DNA of 64,000 bases from Sapria himalayana (GCA_029783825.1 JAREIK010005849.1:1-64000), one strand, 5' to 3'. Shown: positions 37,101 through 48,229, numbered from the stretch's first letter. Program-made: numbers and translations. Notes: generated by a model not told the origin, from the letters alone.

Positions 37101-37869
37101 CTTAATTTCAATTATAGGTTCATATTTATGCAAATAAAATTTCCAATCATTAACTTCAGATTATAGCATGAGATCCTATAAGATAGGTTAAAATGTGTAA
37201 TGTTTACTATGTGTGAATGGTTATAAATTTCACACTAAATCGTATGGCAGCTACTGGGCAACAGACAATACGGAAGTATGCATTAAAGAATCCATATACA
37301 ATGAAACTGAATATGACTATTACGGAACTCTGGTCGAAGTGATCGAGTTAGAATTTGAAGCCCTCACGGTTAAAAAAACTATGTTATTCAAATGTGAATG
37401 GTTCGATCCAAACCACATTTTGGTATTGTTATCCATCCTCGATATAAATTTGTCGATGTGCATGATAAAAAATGATTCAACAAGTATGAACATTTTGTCT
37501 TAGCAGTACAAGCATCACTGGTTTATTATTGTAAATATCCGGGTTAGACCAATCCTAGAAAGTATTGAAAGCTATGTGCAAAATAAAAGCAAGGGCTCAA
37601 ATTGACATCCCCACATCACCAAGTATTGATTTCATAGAATCAGCTTTCAAATTGATGAAAATGATGTTATAATCGAAGCTTTGGTGGGGGACGAATACGT
37701 CCTTTTAGTCATATCTTCTAAATGAATACAAGTGGGGATGTAGATGTTGATGAAAATTGAATTGATTCCGAGAAAGAAACAAGTAATGAAGAGGATTTTG
37801 AAAAAGATGTTACTATATCTGAAGAAGGAGACGAACCAGATTTGGATGATTCTAATGAGAATGAGTAGA
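34184..37869 (+). pseudogene. CACTA TNP2-like transposase (TAD, Transposase_21, DUF4218, DUF4216)
   Basis: Starts at ATG 34,184 with REWMYKGRIVNGIFSNERGD, the transposase-associated domain typical of TNP2 proteins. The Transposase_21 region follows at about 34,890-36,000 (CKICGHVRYKHN, YFRITPRLQRLYAST, TLYTLPLDLCIKKEFIFL, LKHNLNVMYIKRNLFDNIF). A DUF4218-like segment (CHVFMQRLL, then HFAYEVRIAGHVHYHWMYPP) ends at a good splice donor at 36,416/36,417. The next exon opens at 36,514 and restores YFRKINHTIMNKAHVEGY. DUF4216 is at about 37,200-37,600 (NGYKFHTKSYGSYW, YYGTLVEVIELEF, FKCEWFDP). An acidic tail ends at TAG 37,867. Several stops, including one at about 34,334, and frameshifts show it is dead. 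TNP2 cuts element ends. Confidence 0.88.
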
Positions 37870-37942
37870 CAGTGAGTTTTATGTTATTTTAATTATTAAT
37901 CATTTTTGTTTATTTTCATTGCCTCATATATTTTCTACATGT

Positions 37943-39621
37943 ATGACACGTGGACAAGGTAGAGGCGGCATGATGTAAGGTCATACGAGTTATGGCTTAG
38001 GCAGCACAGCCTAAGGTATGCCCGAAACTGGTATAGTGTCATGGGTGGATAAGATGCCATAGCAGACAGAGAAGGTTGTGAATATATCGCAGCAGCATCA
38101 ACAGCTGACAGATCCACATAATAGTCCTAAGATTTTGATAAATGATCAAGAGATGTGGGAGGGAGATGAGAGAGATGAGAAAGAGGATAGAGATGTCGGA
38201 GAGTCTTCCTCAGAGTACCCTACAGACAAGACTCTTCCTATTGCTTATTTTGATCTGATAATTGATAATCTGTAAGATATAAAACTTAACAAATTATTTA
38301 TTAATTTATTAATTTATTAATTTATTAATTTATTTCTTTACTTGCTAATAAATTTTTTTTGTTACAGGATGAAATTAGAGCCGTCTGGTTCCATTTCTAG
38401 GGTTCTGAGAACAATTTTCATGAAGTCCTTTAAACCTAATTGACATAATTGGAAGTCACTCACACATAGAGACAAATTGATGATTTTGAGAGAATTTAAG
38501 GTAAATTTTCTACCTAAAAATTTTTACATCTTTTATTTATTCTTTTGTTCGCTGATTAAAAATTATTGATTTATAATTACAAAAAGTTTACCGGTGGATA
38601 CAGCCAAAGGAGTCGGTCAAAAGTGTGTTCTACAAACATGCTCCCAGTCAGTATAAAGACACTGTGTACAAGATTAAAGAAAAATGACTGAAGAAGAAAG
38701 AAAAAGATTTGAGTGTCCCGGATCATATTTTCCAAGGAGTGGCGGAGTAAATGGGAAGATCTGGATTCTAGGAAGAGGTGTGATAAACAAAGCAGCAATC
38801 GTCGCTCAAAGCAGGCTGGTGAGGATAGTGGCATGTCTACACACTCTTGTGAATCTCGCTCTATGCGTGAGCATGAATGAGCATTGATATTATTTCTAAT
38901 TTATACTTTTTATGTTTATTACTTTGTAAATTGTGTTTAATTATGCCTAAATTTCATTTTTTATAAGGAATTTTTTTGCAATATATTTAATATATGTATT
39001 GTGTGTAATTATAGACACGCAAGGAGGGTAAGAAGCCTAGTGCTCCTCGCTTATTCAGATACATGCTCACGAAGGCTCATGATGATCAGACTTTTATTGA
39101 TCAGAGATCTCGTGCAGCAAATGTAAGTTTAAATTAAAAAAAAATTAATTTTTCTTTTTTTGTTTGAATATAAATTGAAACACTTTTCATACATTTTTAT
39201 TAGGCGAGATATGAGGAAATGTTAGCTGCTGCAACTCAAGCGATATTCCCAGTCTACTTCAGGTTCATGTGATGGTGCAACATGTAGTTCTCATTCATCA
39301 GCTCCATCAGTTGATGCAAATCAGATTTAGTATCTGGCTGTTGATGGCAAGGAGAAAATGCCCGTCTATGGTGTTGATTCGTCGACATCATTATTCTACT
39401 CGTATAGACGACCAAACTATGAAGCTGAATTTTCAAGACCAATTTCAAATTTGTTCCCAAAGATGAAGGAATTTTAGGATGTGGTGCGAAATTTGATACA
39501 ATTTCAGTTGGCCGATACTGAGCAACACATGATCGACTATGAGGATGATAGGGATGAGTTGCGCATGCATTTTGATTAGCTTACAAATAAGTTTCAGGAA
39601 AGAGGACTAATTCAACCCTGA
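37943..39621 (+). pseudogene. CACTA second gene (Transposase_24/TNPA-like), multi-exon
   Basis: Begins MTRGQGRGG at 37,943, with stops soon after. Introns can be read. A donor after 38,270 (GTAAGA) joins an acceptor at 38,367. The next exon is MKLEPSGSISRVLRTIF...HNWKSLTHRDKLMILREFK to 38,500. A segment RWIQPKESVKSVFYKHAPSQ follows, then after a frameshift WEDLDSRKRCDKQSSNRR. An exon at 39,015-39,122 reads KEGKKPSAPRLFRYMLTKAH and has a clean GTAAGT donor. The last exon begins at 39,204 with ARYEEMLAAATQAIFPVYF. This order matches plant Transposase_24 proteins, the subterminal-DNA-binding partner of TNP2. Stops make it non-functional. It lies 73 bp after TNP2 on the same strand. Confidence 0.8.
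38294..38333 (+). repeat. 8-bp tandem repeat in an intron
   Basis: TTAATTTA repeated about five times inside the first predicted intron of the second CACTA gene. Confidence 0.9.
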
Positions 39622-41640
39622 TGATCTACCTCAGATTATTTGACACATTGATCCAGCTATAGCATCTACTCCATCACTTATAGCAAATTAATTCTCCTAT
39701 CATGATTATATTGTTATTTTCTTTTCTGTATCAGTATTCTTTGAATGACTTGTCACAAGATTATCCTCTAAAGGTACTATGTTACAATCTTCTATCTTTC
39801 TTGAGGCATCGCATTCATCTTTATTTTCTATGTGATATATAATTTCTCATTAGAGTTATCCAATGCAAAATCATATGAAACCTTGAATCAATAATATGAT
39901 AGTTTAATTGGAAAAGTGGTAGCCACCTAATATTGGGGACATGAGTTCGATATAATCATTATTTATAATAAAATCATGTAATTTTATACTTCACATGTGA
40001 GTAATATCTAGTGCATATTCAAAATATAATAATTATTTTGTTGCTAGTTAACTTGTTTGATAATTTTAAAATTATACTAAAAGTAATTAAATTATCATTT
40101 ATTTCATGAAAAACTAAATTGACATCAAACCATCTATTTTTCAAATATGATGGCACCGGTTATTTTGCCAATGATTGTTTAGATTATCATAAATTAATAA
40201 AAAAATTACAATTTTATTATAAATTCTTTGAAACTTAACTAAAAAAATATTTTTGAGTTAAACTATCACAACTTTAACATGTTCTTTTTTTTTCATTTAA
40301 TATAAATCAAGAAAATGTTTTTTTTTTTTTTGCAATTGTTAGAAATAGAATGCGTCAAAAAAAATTTATGAGATACAATAATATGAAATTTATTAAATTT
40401 ATCATTCTAAATATGTTTTCTTGTTATAGATGAGCAGGTGGGAAATATGAATTAGTTTGGATAACTGATTTAATTAAAATTATATTTAGTTAATTTAATA
40501 TTAAATGTAGTTTATTTTTTGTAGGTTTAATTATAAATAAGATTATTTCTTTTTATGGTTACTGTTATATTTTTGTGTGTGTACAATTTAGTGTTATACA
40601 TTTTTTTGTAAGTTTAGCATCATATTTTTTCTGTCTACATTTTAGTGTTTTAAGTGATATAACTAAAAGAGTGACGCAATACAAAGAATAAAACATTTCA
40701 ATGAATATTCTTTGTTTATTTCTTATCTATCTCGAGGGACAAAAAAATATTTTGTAACTAAAATATTAATCCATAATTTAGCGGTTGTGCAACATGGTGT
40801 GCTCGAGCTTGGATTATTATCCACTTAAAAAACTAATGAACGTTCGGAATTAATTCACTTGAACATTTTGAAGAGTATTAAAATTGATTATTCTACATCT
40901 TAGATGAAGATTACTAACATATTTTGAGGGTTCTAGGTATTTTAGTAATATTTGATTATCTATCATTACTTAAATAATAAAAGTGTACTCGATTTGTAAA
41001 AATTATTTATTTAGTTTTAATTTTGGAATTTTATGTCTGTTGGCACAATATAGTTATGGGCTAGAATAAATTTTAATAAAATTTTGAAAATATTTATGAA
41101 GTAAAATATTTGTAGTTTCAAAAATATATTTTAAAAAAATTGCAAAAGGCAGAATTGAAAAATTATAATTTTCACAATAACATAAAAAATTTAATTTCAA
41201 TAGAATTGAAAAAAATAAAAATTTCAAAATGACATCAAAATTTAAATGCATACAGATTCAAAAAATTTAATTTTTTCAAAATAATAAAAAAATTTAACTA
41301 TGATAGATTTTAAAATTAAATTTTTAATAGAACATAAAATTTAATTTTTTATAGAATAGGAAAGTTATATTTTTGGCATAATTTAATTCTATATGACGTG
41401 CATCCTAACCTATGATTGTAAAATTATCACTACATCATTTTGTTTGATACCTTCGATTCCACAATTTTATCACAATATATATACATATATATGTATGTAT
41501 GCATGTATTATATGCATGTATTTACGTCAAAAATTAATTTTGCATTGGTTAATTAAAATTTTCAAAATAGAACTTAAAATATTTAAATTAGAATCATTAC
41601 AAATTAATAAGAATATTTATAATAACAAAAATAAAGATAT
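39622..41640. other. AT-rich stretch after the CACTA genes
   Basis: Presumably the CACTA 3' region at first, then unassigned AT-rich sequence with long T and A runs. No GGTCGGTAA motifs and no reading frame worth calling. It contains the tRNA-like segment listed separately at 39,898-39,957. Confidence 0.5.
39898..39957 (+). mobile_element. tRNA-related SINE-like head (candidate)
   Basis: The sequence AGTTTAATTGGAAAAGTGGT followed after about 20 bp by GACATGAGTTCGATA has the order and spacing of a polymerase III A box and B box as found in plant tRNA-derived SINEs. It is too diverged to be a working tRNA gene. I could not find the element's tail or target duplication. Confidence 0.35.
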
Positions 41641-42660
41641 CAAAATTTTTGATATTAGCCATCCAGTATTTCAGTTCTACCCAGCAGTATATGCCTATCA
41701 GTATCTGCCCATCAGTAACACAGGCAACAGGGGCTCGTAAAACCCAGCAGTATTCCTGTCCCCCACATGCCCGAATTGCCCGGGGTTTTCTGGTGGAAAT
41801 TCACAATCGCTGGGCTGGACAACGGGACCATATTATTCTTACTAGCCGTTGCTCGAATTGCCACGTGCAACCATTTTATTCGTTGAGTTTGGCAGTCACC
41901 GATGGTCCTGTTCCTGTGGAAGTGTGTCGTGCTTTAGTGGCCCTGTTTTTAACTGTGTTGTGTGTGTGTTGTAACCTACCGTCTCCAAAAAAATCGAAGG
42001 CAATTGGATTGGATTGGATGAAATGCTGCTTGTCAAGTGAGTCCTTTCGTCGTCACAACTTGGCGAGATCACCAACTTCCGAGTTGGCAGGCGCCGAATT
42101 CGTAATTTACAATGCATAATATCAATTGCTCTTGCTTTATGTTGTTTCTCAGCCATCATTCATTCCTTTTGACTTTGGGTTGTTTGCTGGCACTGAGTTT
42201 ACCGATTCTTCTCCTTTTCCACGTTTCTGAGATACAGATAAAGAATGGCTTCAAGATCAAAGCTGACGTGCTAGTTGCTACGTCGGTCACATCCAAATTC
42301 TGTTTGCTTGGTCTGGTGTGAACATACTTGCGATCGCCTCTGGTTATATCATCACAATTCTGGTACTTTTTAATTTTCCATTTGTTCTTTTTTTTTCATC
42401 CAATGTATCACGGTGATAGGGGATCTCCAATGGGCTGGATGGCGAGTTTTCAGCTGTGGTCCAGCATGACTAAAGGGTGGGGCACGCCATGACGGCTCAT
42501 TCTGTAATGGGGTTGGGGGGCACGCCATGACGGCTCATTCTGTAATGGGGGTGGGGCGTGATTGCAATGCCCAAGGTTTAGGCTGTGATGGCCGAAGGAG
42601 TTGACTTGCATACCTCTGTTGTGCTGCAAACCATGTGTTTTAGCTCTTTGCATGCGAAAT
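41641..42660. other. GC-rich island, unassigned
   Basis: An abrupt change to near-balanced base composition inside AT-rich DNA. Two overlapping open readings (about 41,649-42,119 and 42,112-42,321) exist, but neither matches a family I recognise. The second has a hydrophobic stretch (FLLTLGCLLALSLPILLLF). The segment ends with the 38-bp tandem repeats at 42,481-42,550. It could be a captured gene fragment in a DNA transposon or part of a MITE-like element. Nothing confirms either. Confidence 0.4.
42481..42550 (+). repeat. GC-rich tandem repeat, period 38 bp
   Basis: A 32-bp unit beginning GGCACGCCATGACGGCTC recurs at 42,481 and 42,519 without change, bridged by a short G-run. Confidence 0.92.
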
Positions 42661-43595
42661 TTTTATAATACCCCACTTTTTTCCTTGTCAAATATGTATA
42701 TGATATTTACTAATAATAATTTTTATGAAAATAAATATAATAATATCACTCAGGTTCTATAACTTCATATATACTTTAATGTAATTATTTATTCAAGGTG
42801 AGATATCTAGAGATGAGATATAGTTGCAAATAAGATCTTTACTAATAATAATATGTATATGATATTTACTTTTTATATAGTTGCCAAATATATTTAGATA
42901 TAATAGATTAAATTTTTTAAAGATTGAAAGATATTTAAAGTATTTCATATTTTAAGGATTGGAAAGATATTTGAGATCTAAAAATTAAAACATGAATGGA
43001 AAAAAAGTTCTTGAGAAATTGAGTTTATATCTACAAAAATATTCAAGAGATCGATGATTATTGAAGATGAAGAATGACATCGGCACAAAAATGTCTAAAC
43101 ACGCAAATAGAATTCAATATAAACAAAAAAAAATTTATGTTATATATTTTTTAAAAATCTATTAAGTGTTATTTATTTTTAAAGTTTGAGTAATTCATAT
43201 GATTGATAATTGGGTGAGTTACGAGCCTTGTTATAATGTAATCAAATTATAATGATATTGAATAAAGAAATATTTTTGAATTTTATTTTCTTACAGTCTA
43301 ATATTTTATATTATTGTTATAGTAACAAAGCTTATAAATATAAAATTCAAAAATAAAAATATAATTATCAGGGATGTTTAAAAGTAATAAATGATATTTT
43401 ATTTAATAAATAAAATTATAAATTCTAACAAACACAAGTTCATGGGCCCAGACACTATGATCCATTTGGCATGCCCCTCTAGCATGACATTGCTGCGTGT
43501 CCAAACATGAATGACACCCAATGTTTTTATCATGTTGGTTTCCTATTAATTTTCATGGATTAGAATGATCTAACATAATTTTTTTAGTGGGTTGC
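42661..43595. other. AT-rich, nothing recognised
   Basis: Non-coding AT-rich sequence between the GC island and the TIR element. No repeat or gene is visible. Confidence 0.6.
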
Positions 43596-43689
43596 ATGAC
43601 CAAGGAAGCACGGACATGGCTCCCTACAGTCGTGTCCACGTGTTCGACACGTAGACACATGGAAATGGTATGCACACGGCACGAATACG

Positions 43690-43757
43690 TGTCTGATATG
43701 CCACGTGGCGTATCAGTGATCAATTCGTATATGATACGTCACGTGGAATATCAGACG
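43690..43757. repeat. Imperfect hairpin with G-box cores
   Basis: GTCTGATATGCCACGTGGCG and, 30 bp on, a near reverse complement (TGATACGTCACGTGGAATAT, then CAGAC) pair over about 25 bp. Each arm contains CACGTG, the G-box core. This is part of the TIR element. Confidence 0.75.
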
Positions 43758-43776
43758 GTGGCATACTCGGACTTCC

Positions 43777-43813
43777 AGTGGCCAACGTCGCCGCATGGGC
43801 GACGTTGGCCACT
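43777..43813. repeat. Perfect 16-bp hairpin, 5-bp loop
   Basis: AGTGGCCAACGTCGCC (43,777-43,792) and GGCGACGTTGGCCACT (43,798-43,813) are exact reverse complements around GCATG. Its high GC content in an AT-rich setting makes it the most stable short stem I noticed in the window. Confidence 0.95.
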
Positions 43814-43827
43814 CGACCTAGGCGGCG

Positions 43828-43925
43828 GGCATGATTTGAGGGGGGAGGTAGAGGGCAGACATGATTTGAGGGGGGGGGGGCAGGGGGTAGGCCGCTGGCG
43901 TGAATTGAGGGGGGGATGCAGTGGG
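43828..43925 (+). repeat. G-run tandem repeats (possible G-quadruplex)
   Basis: Three diverged units of the type CATGATTTGAGGGGGG, with runs of 6, 11-12, 5 and 7 guanines within 90 bp on the plus strand. The spacing allows quadruplex folding, which is inference. Confidence 0.7.
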
Positions 43926-44299
43926 CGGACGCTAAAATAAAATAAAATAAAATATTTTATTTTATAAAATAAAAAAATATATTTTTATATAATATAAGAT
44001 AATTTTAAAATATTATTTTATAAAATAAACTAATTATAAATATTAGTCTTATAAAATAAAATAATTATAATATTATCTTATAAAATAAAATAAAATATTT
44101 TTATTTAATTTAATTTATTTTATAAAATACCTAATATTTATAAAGAAATAATTTTATTTTTAATTTTATTTTTTTTATCATGCCGTATCCTATTCGTATC
44201 CGTATCTTAGTTTTTTAGAAGTTATCGTGTTCATGTATCCTGCCGTGTCGTATCATCGTGTTCGTGCTTCTTAGGGGATGACCTAATTAGTTGTTTGAT

Positions 44300-45120
44300 C
44301 AGTGCCCACTACAATGATTTTTTTGGGTCCATTATTAATTTAATTGTGATGTATAATATTTGATTATATATTTATATGCTAATTAAGGGTATTTTACCAA
44401 AATTTGAGTCTTTGGACGAATTGATGAAAATGATGTAAACAAAAAATAAAAAAAAAGACAAGAAATGGAATTGCGACATAGAATTTCTAGTTGCGATTCG
44501 TGACATCATCACTTGCTGAGAAGGGAAGAATGTAATTGCGAAGGAACAACACAAAGCCGAAACATTATATTTATGATACAATATTTATAATTGCGACATC
44601 AAATGGTGCGAATCTATTTTTTGAGTTCTTGGCTACAATATGATTATAGAATATTAGTAAAACAGGTTGTGATGATATCACATGATCATGATCCTATTTT
44701 TTGGTTTCGATCCTATTTTTTGGTTCCGATCCTATTTTTTTGGTTTTGATCCTATTTTTTTGGTCATTATATTATTTCTCTGTCACGAATTAACTATTCA
44801 GTTATAACTTAAGTATTTTGTCATAACTTTATTTTAGGCCATTGATATCATTTATTTGTCGTGACACGATATATGAGGTCACTCTTTTAGCTGATCGTAG
44901 TGACACTATTTCAATAGGTCATTATTCATCTTTTAGTTGCGATGATATGTCTCTCATTGCAAACTCAATTACTCTATCTCAATGATATTATGAGTCACGA
45001 TATATTTCATGGTCATGATTATATATTTTTTTTTGTGATGTATTTTTGTCAGTTGCCATAATTTTAGTTTACGACCACATATTGAAGTTGCAACAAAGAC
45101 CAACAGAAACACAAATTTCT
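44300..45120. other. Region of repeated TTGCGA/GTGAC motifs (possible DNA-element subterminal repeats)
   Basis: Many scattered short motifs such as ATTGCGACAT, AGTTGCGAT and TCGTGACA occur in both orientations, starting just after CCCACTACAATGATTTTTTT (44,305-44,324), which looks like a CACTA start. I could not find the matching opposite end or a transposase, so the element identity is tentative. It does not share the motif of the CACTA element at 23,699. Confidence 0.35.
44690..44765 (+). repeat. 19-20 bp tandem repeat, four copies
   Basis: GATCCTATTTTTTGGTTTC and variants start at 44,690, 44,709, 44,728 and 44,748. Confidence 0.93.
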
Positions 45121-47237
45121 ATCAGACATCAATTTTAAGTGGTGGATATAAACAGCCATAGCATAGGCAAAATGAGAGAGCTTTGGAAGTGAACACAAGA
45201 AACGACATGCTAGAACAATATTATGAAGGGAATACAAGGTGACTTTGCCAAATAATACTTTGACAAAGTAATTCAGCTGATAATATCACTTAGGTGAGCA
45301 CATAAAACATAATTCTATGGAAATTATACTAGTGGGAATAATCTTGTGGTGTAGAGGATTTCAACAACAATTCTATATATATTTACATGTGTTTGTGAAT
45401 CAATGTGTATCTAATATTTTGTTTTTATTTTTTCTAATGTTAGTTTAGACTTTTTCTTCGTCTAGAATAATTTTAACTTAGGATGATGTTGTTGAATTAT
45501 GACTTTTTGAAAATATTGTATGTTTTTTTGGTTGATATTAGTGGGAATTATTCTAATATCTTGACTTTTACAGAGATGTACAAACTTTACCATAGATAAT
45601 TTATCATGTGGAGTTGCTAGGATTATAATTATATTTCATCCAGTAACAATGGCATTTAGTTATATCGTCCATGTGTGTTTCTTAGGGCTATGATACGTAA
45701 TAAGAAATACATGTGCATGACTTTAGAAGTGTGACAGGGCTCTAAGGGTGCATGTGCGTGAATCTTTGTATGTGGATTGTTGAGAATAATTTTATACAAT
45801 ATGAAATATTCTTTGTATAGACTGTAACATGTGACTGATAAAAGATCAAAGTATTAGTTAATTACTTTGGGTATCCAAGATATTGTACAATTCTTAGAAG
45901 GATTATGACAGGTAAATAAGCATACGTGCTTGAGGTATTCATCATGATAGATGATTGTAGGTACCTATAACATGAATAATAAATTTATTCTGATTTAATA
46001 AATTTATTTGAACTATATTCTGTGATTAGGTGATGTGTATGAGAAATATGATCAACTATTTCAAAGTTGACATATTTTCTCAATCATGAATTAATAATTT
46101 ACACACCAAATGCTTATGAGTGTTGAATAAAAGTAATGATCACATATAATAAAATAAATTAATCTAATAACCTATTGGATCAATTATCTATTATAAGTTA
46201 AAACAATAGAGTAATATGACATAATTTAGAACTTGAAATATTAATTTCTATGAGATTGTTATATGGAATGTAATAGTTCATTTTATTACTTATTATTCTC
46301 ATATATCTGTGATTATTTTAGTGTGAGCAAAATATGTCTAATATTACCTTGCAAAATTTTGTGCAATGCTAGCCCAACATGATTTTTTGGACACATACAT
46401 TGTTATAGAAAATTCGTGACGTCGATGTATTTTACTCATTCAATGTCTTCACTACATTTATCACATTCATATTATTTCTCTTGTTTTTGTCATACGTCTA
46501 GCATTTACAGGACCACCATGATAGCAATCCATGGTATATGCAATATACATTGGTTTGAAGAGGTTTTTGGCAGGGTTCTCATTAGAGTATGCACAATTAT
46601 GTGGTGTAGACTTTGGCCATACATTCTTTCGAGTGATTAAATGGTATTTGTTTGGTTGCTATCCTTCCATGCAATCGTTCATGTGTGATTTGTAATCTCT
46701 TTGAGAAAAAAAAACATCTGAGATAGTTGAGTTTGTGTCTATGATTTTTTTTTATTATTTTCTAGTTGTCAATTGAAGAAAATCTTATAAGGGCTAAATA
46801 GTTTCTAAGAGCAATATTGATATATTTTTTTAATTATATCTTTTTATATTTTTGGAAGTGTGTATACCTGATTTTTTTTTGTTTCTAAGGTATAGGCATA
46901 AAAGTTATTTTGTTAATTATTTAGGTAAATAATATCATTATTTTAGGTATTGATGTGTTGATAATTTCTAGTTCAAATAATTTTTTTTAATATTTGTTCA
47001 TGCTGAGAACTAATTTTCCAAAAAACATAATACTGAGGTTCAACTTTAATTATTAATATAGTCAATTTATATGCAACTTTTTAGTTGAAGTGTGCATAAT
47101 AAATGAGTGATGCTATTTTGAGTTGAAGAGCACATAACTATTCATTTTTAACATGGTATTGTTGTCTTTATGAGCTATTTTTAGATCGAGTTTTGTAAAT
47201 TTAATGCTTTATATGCTTGGTCTTGGGCATGAGGGGC
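45121..47237. other. No recognisable feature
   Basis: AT-rich non-coding sequence. One 74-codon reading at 46,416-46,640 matches no family known to me and is probably chance. Confidence 0.55.
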
Positions 47238-47556
47238 TATGTTAAAATGTCACACATCACATTAAGTATGGGTAGTTAATGTATTTATATATGACTTGGG
47301 TTCCTTGATTGTTTGAGCTAGCTTATTGTGTTGAGTGAGTTCATATATTTTCCATGTCTATCAATAATTTTTTCTATTAATTTTATTGTTGATTTCATAA
47401 ATACTAAGTCTCATTATTTATTTTTTGCTAGATATTGGTGGCTTATAAAGAATTTAATTATCTGATAATTTTTTTATACAGATTCTACATATGTTAGTGT
47501 TATCGTTATATTTATTTTGTTTTATTCTTTTTGTTTAGTTTACTTTTTGTATCAGA
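47238..47556 (+). mobile_element. LTR-like segment with flanking PPT- and PBS-like motifs
   Basis: TGTTAAAATGTCACACATC at about 47,241 resembles the start of many plant LTRs. It is preceded by the purine-rich GCATGAGGGGC and followed by phrases common in such LTRs (TTAAGTATGGGTAGTTAATG, GACTTGGGTTCC, TTTGAGCTAGCTT). At about 47,545 lies GTATCAGAGCAC, close to the tRNA-iMet primer site. A polypurine motif on one side and a primer site on the other suggests an LTR shared by two elements, or a decayed solo LTR. No coding sequence adjoins it. Confidence 0.45.
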
Positions 47557-47689
47557 GCACATTACATGTGAATTTCTTACTTTATTTAATTTTAATGTAG
47601 TTTATTTGGACATTCATTTTATGTGAGTGTAATGGTTATTATATTTTTGTAATTTTTTTAGAGATGAGGTGTTGATTATGTTGAGTTTC

Positions 47690-48229
47690 TTATGGAAATA
47701 AGGTGTGAAAATAAAAAAGATAAAATCAATTTACTGGAAAAATTATTGATCAAAGTAGTGTGCAATGCTAACAACGAGGACGACATTTGAATTAAATCAA
47801 ATGTCATCGTCCACAACGGTGGCATTTTAATTAATTCAAATGCCGTCATCCAAAATGGTAGTATTTGGCGGAATTAAATTTGTGCGCTAGATCTTTTTTT
47901 TTCTCATTTTCTTTTTAGCATGGTCCTAAAGGCAACAAAAGAGATACTAAGAGTTAGATAACTTTTTTTTAATTCTATTAATGATCACTCAAAATGATAC
48001 CATGTCAGCTAGGCATGTGAAGAGATTTTTGAAAAAATATGTTTACTTTTTAGGTAGTTTTTTACTTAATTCATTATGCACTTCATTACCGCAAGGTAAT
48101 CTGATAATCTTTTTGTAGATGAAACCATTACAATGAATAGAACTTAGCTTTAATTCTTTTATTTTAAGTGAATAACTTTGTTAAAACATGTACTTTGAGC
48201 TTTTTGTAAATAAAGACATGGAAATAATA
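47690..48229 (+). repeat. MULE left terminal inverted repeat
   Basis: Matches the reverse complement of 53,466-54,006 along its length; shared phrases include AAAAAGATAAAATCA, TAGCATGGTC(C/T)TAAAGGCA, CATGCACTTCATTAC-like and TTTGTAAATAAAGACAT. The outer part carries two palindromic 24-mers, at 47,782-47,805 and 47,821-47,844. Confidence 0.88.

Larger units (their letters stand above)
23699..39700 (+). mobile_element. CACTA (En/Spm) transposon with a nested LINE; far end not found
   Basis: The element begins CACAACTAAAAA at 23,699, a variant of the usual CACTA start, inserted in gypsy integrase. It has subterminal GGTCGGTAA-type repeats, a likely 5'UTR exon and splice donor (24,688/24,689), a very long AT-rich intron that has received a 7.1-kb LINE, then the two genes typical of plant CACTA elements: TNP2-like (34,184-37,869) and Transposase_24 (37,943-39,621). 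The end after 39.6 kb is undefined: I found no matching TTTTTAGTTGTG terminus or GGTCGGTAA array up to 64 kb. Without the LINE the visible part is about 8.9 kb. Both genes are broken. Confidence 0.82.
43602..44277. mobile_element. Short non-autonomous TIR element (0.68 kb)
   Basis: Inverted termini AAGGAAGCACGGACATGG (43,602-43,619) and ATCGTGTTCGTGCTTCTT (44,255-44,272) match at 14 of 18 positions. The direct repeat ATGACC flanks it (43,596-43,601 and 44,278-44,283). Inside, the left half is GC-rich with strong hairpins and G-runs, and the right half is an AAAATA/TTTTAT palindrome-rich segment. Its GTGTCG/ACACG-rich ends resemble a common class of plant MULE-like or MITE elements. The superfamily is not certain. 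No transposase is encoded. Confidence 0.65.

Noticed and set aside
39898..39957. Functional tRNA gene
   Set aside because: The boxes are diverged, and no cloverleaf with acceptor and anticodon stems can be drawn. Kept only as a SINE-like remnant.
41649..42119. 156-codon reading in the GC island as a host gene
   Set aside because: No recognisable domain, no splice or promoter context, and it starts in AT-rich flank. Kept only as an unassigned island.
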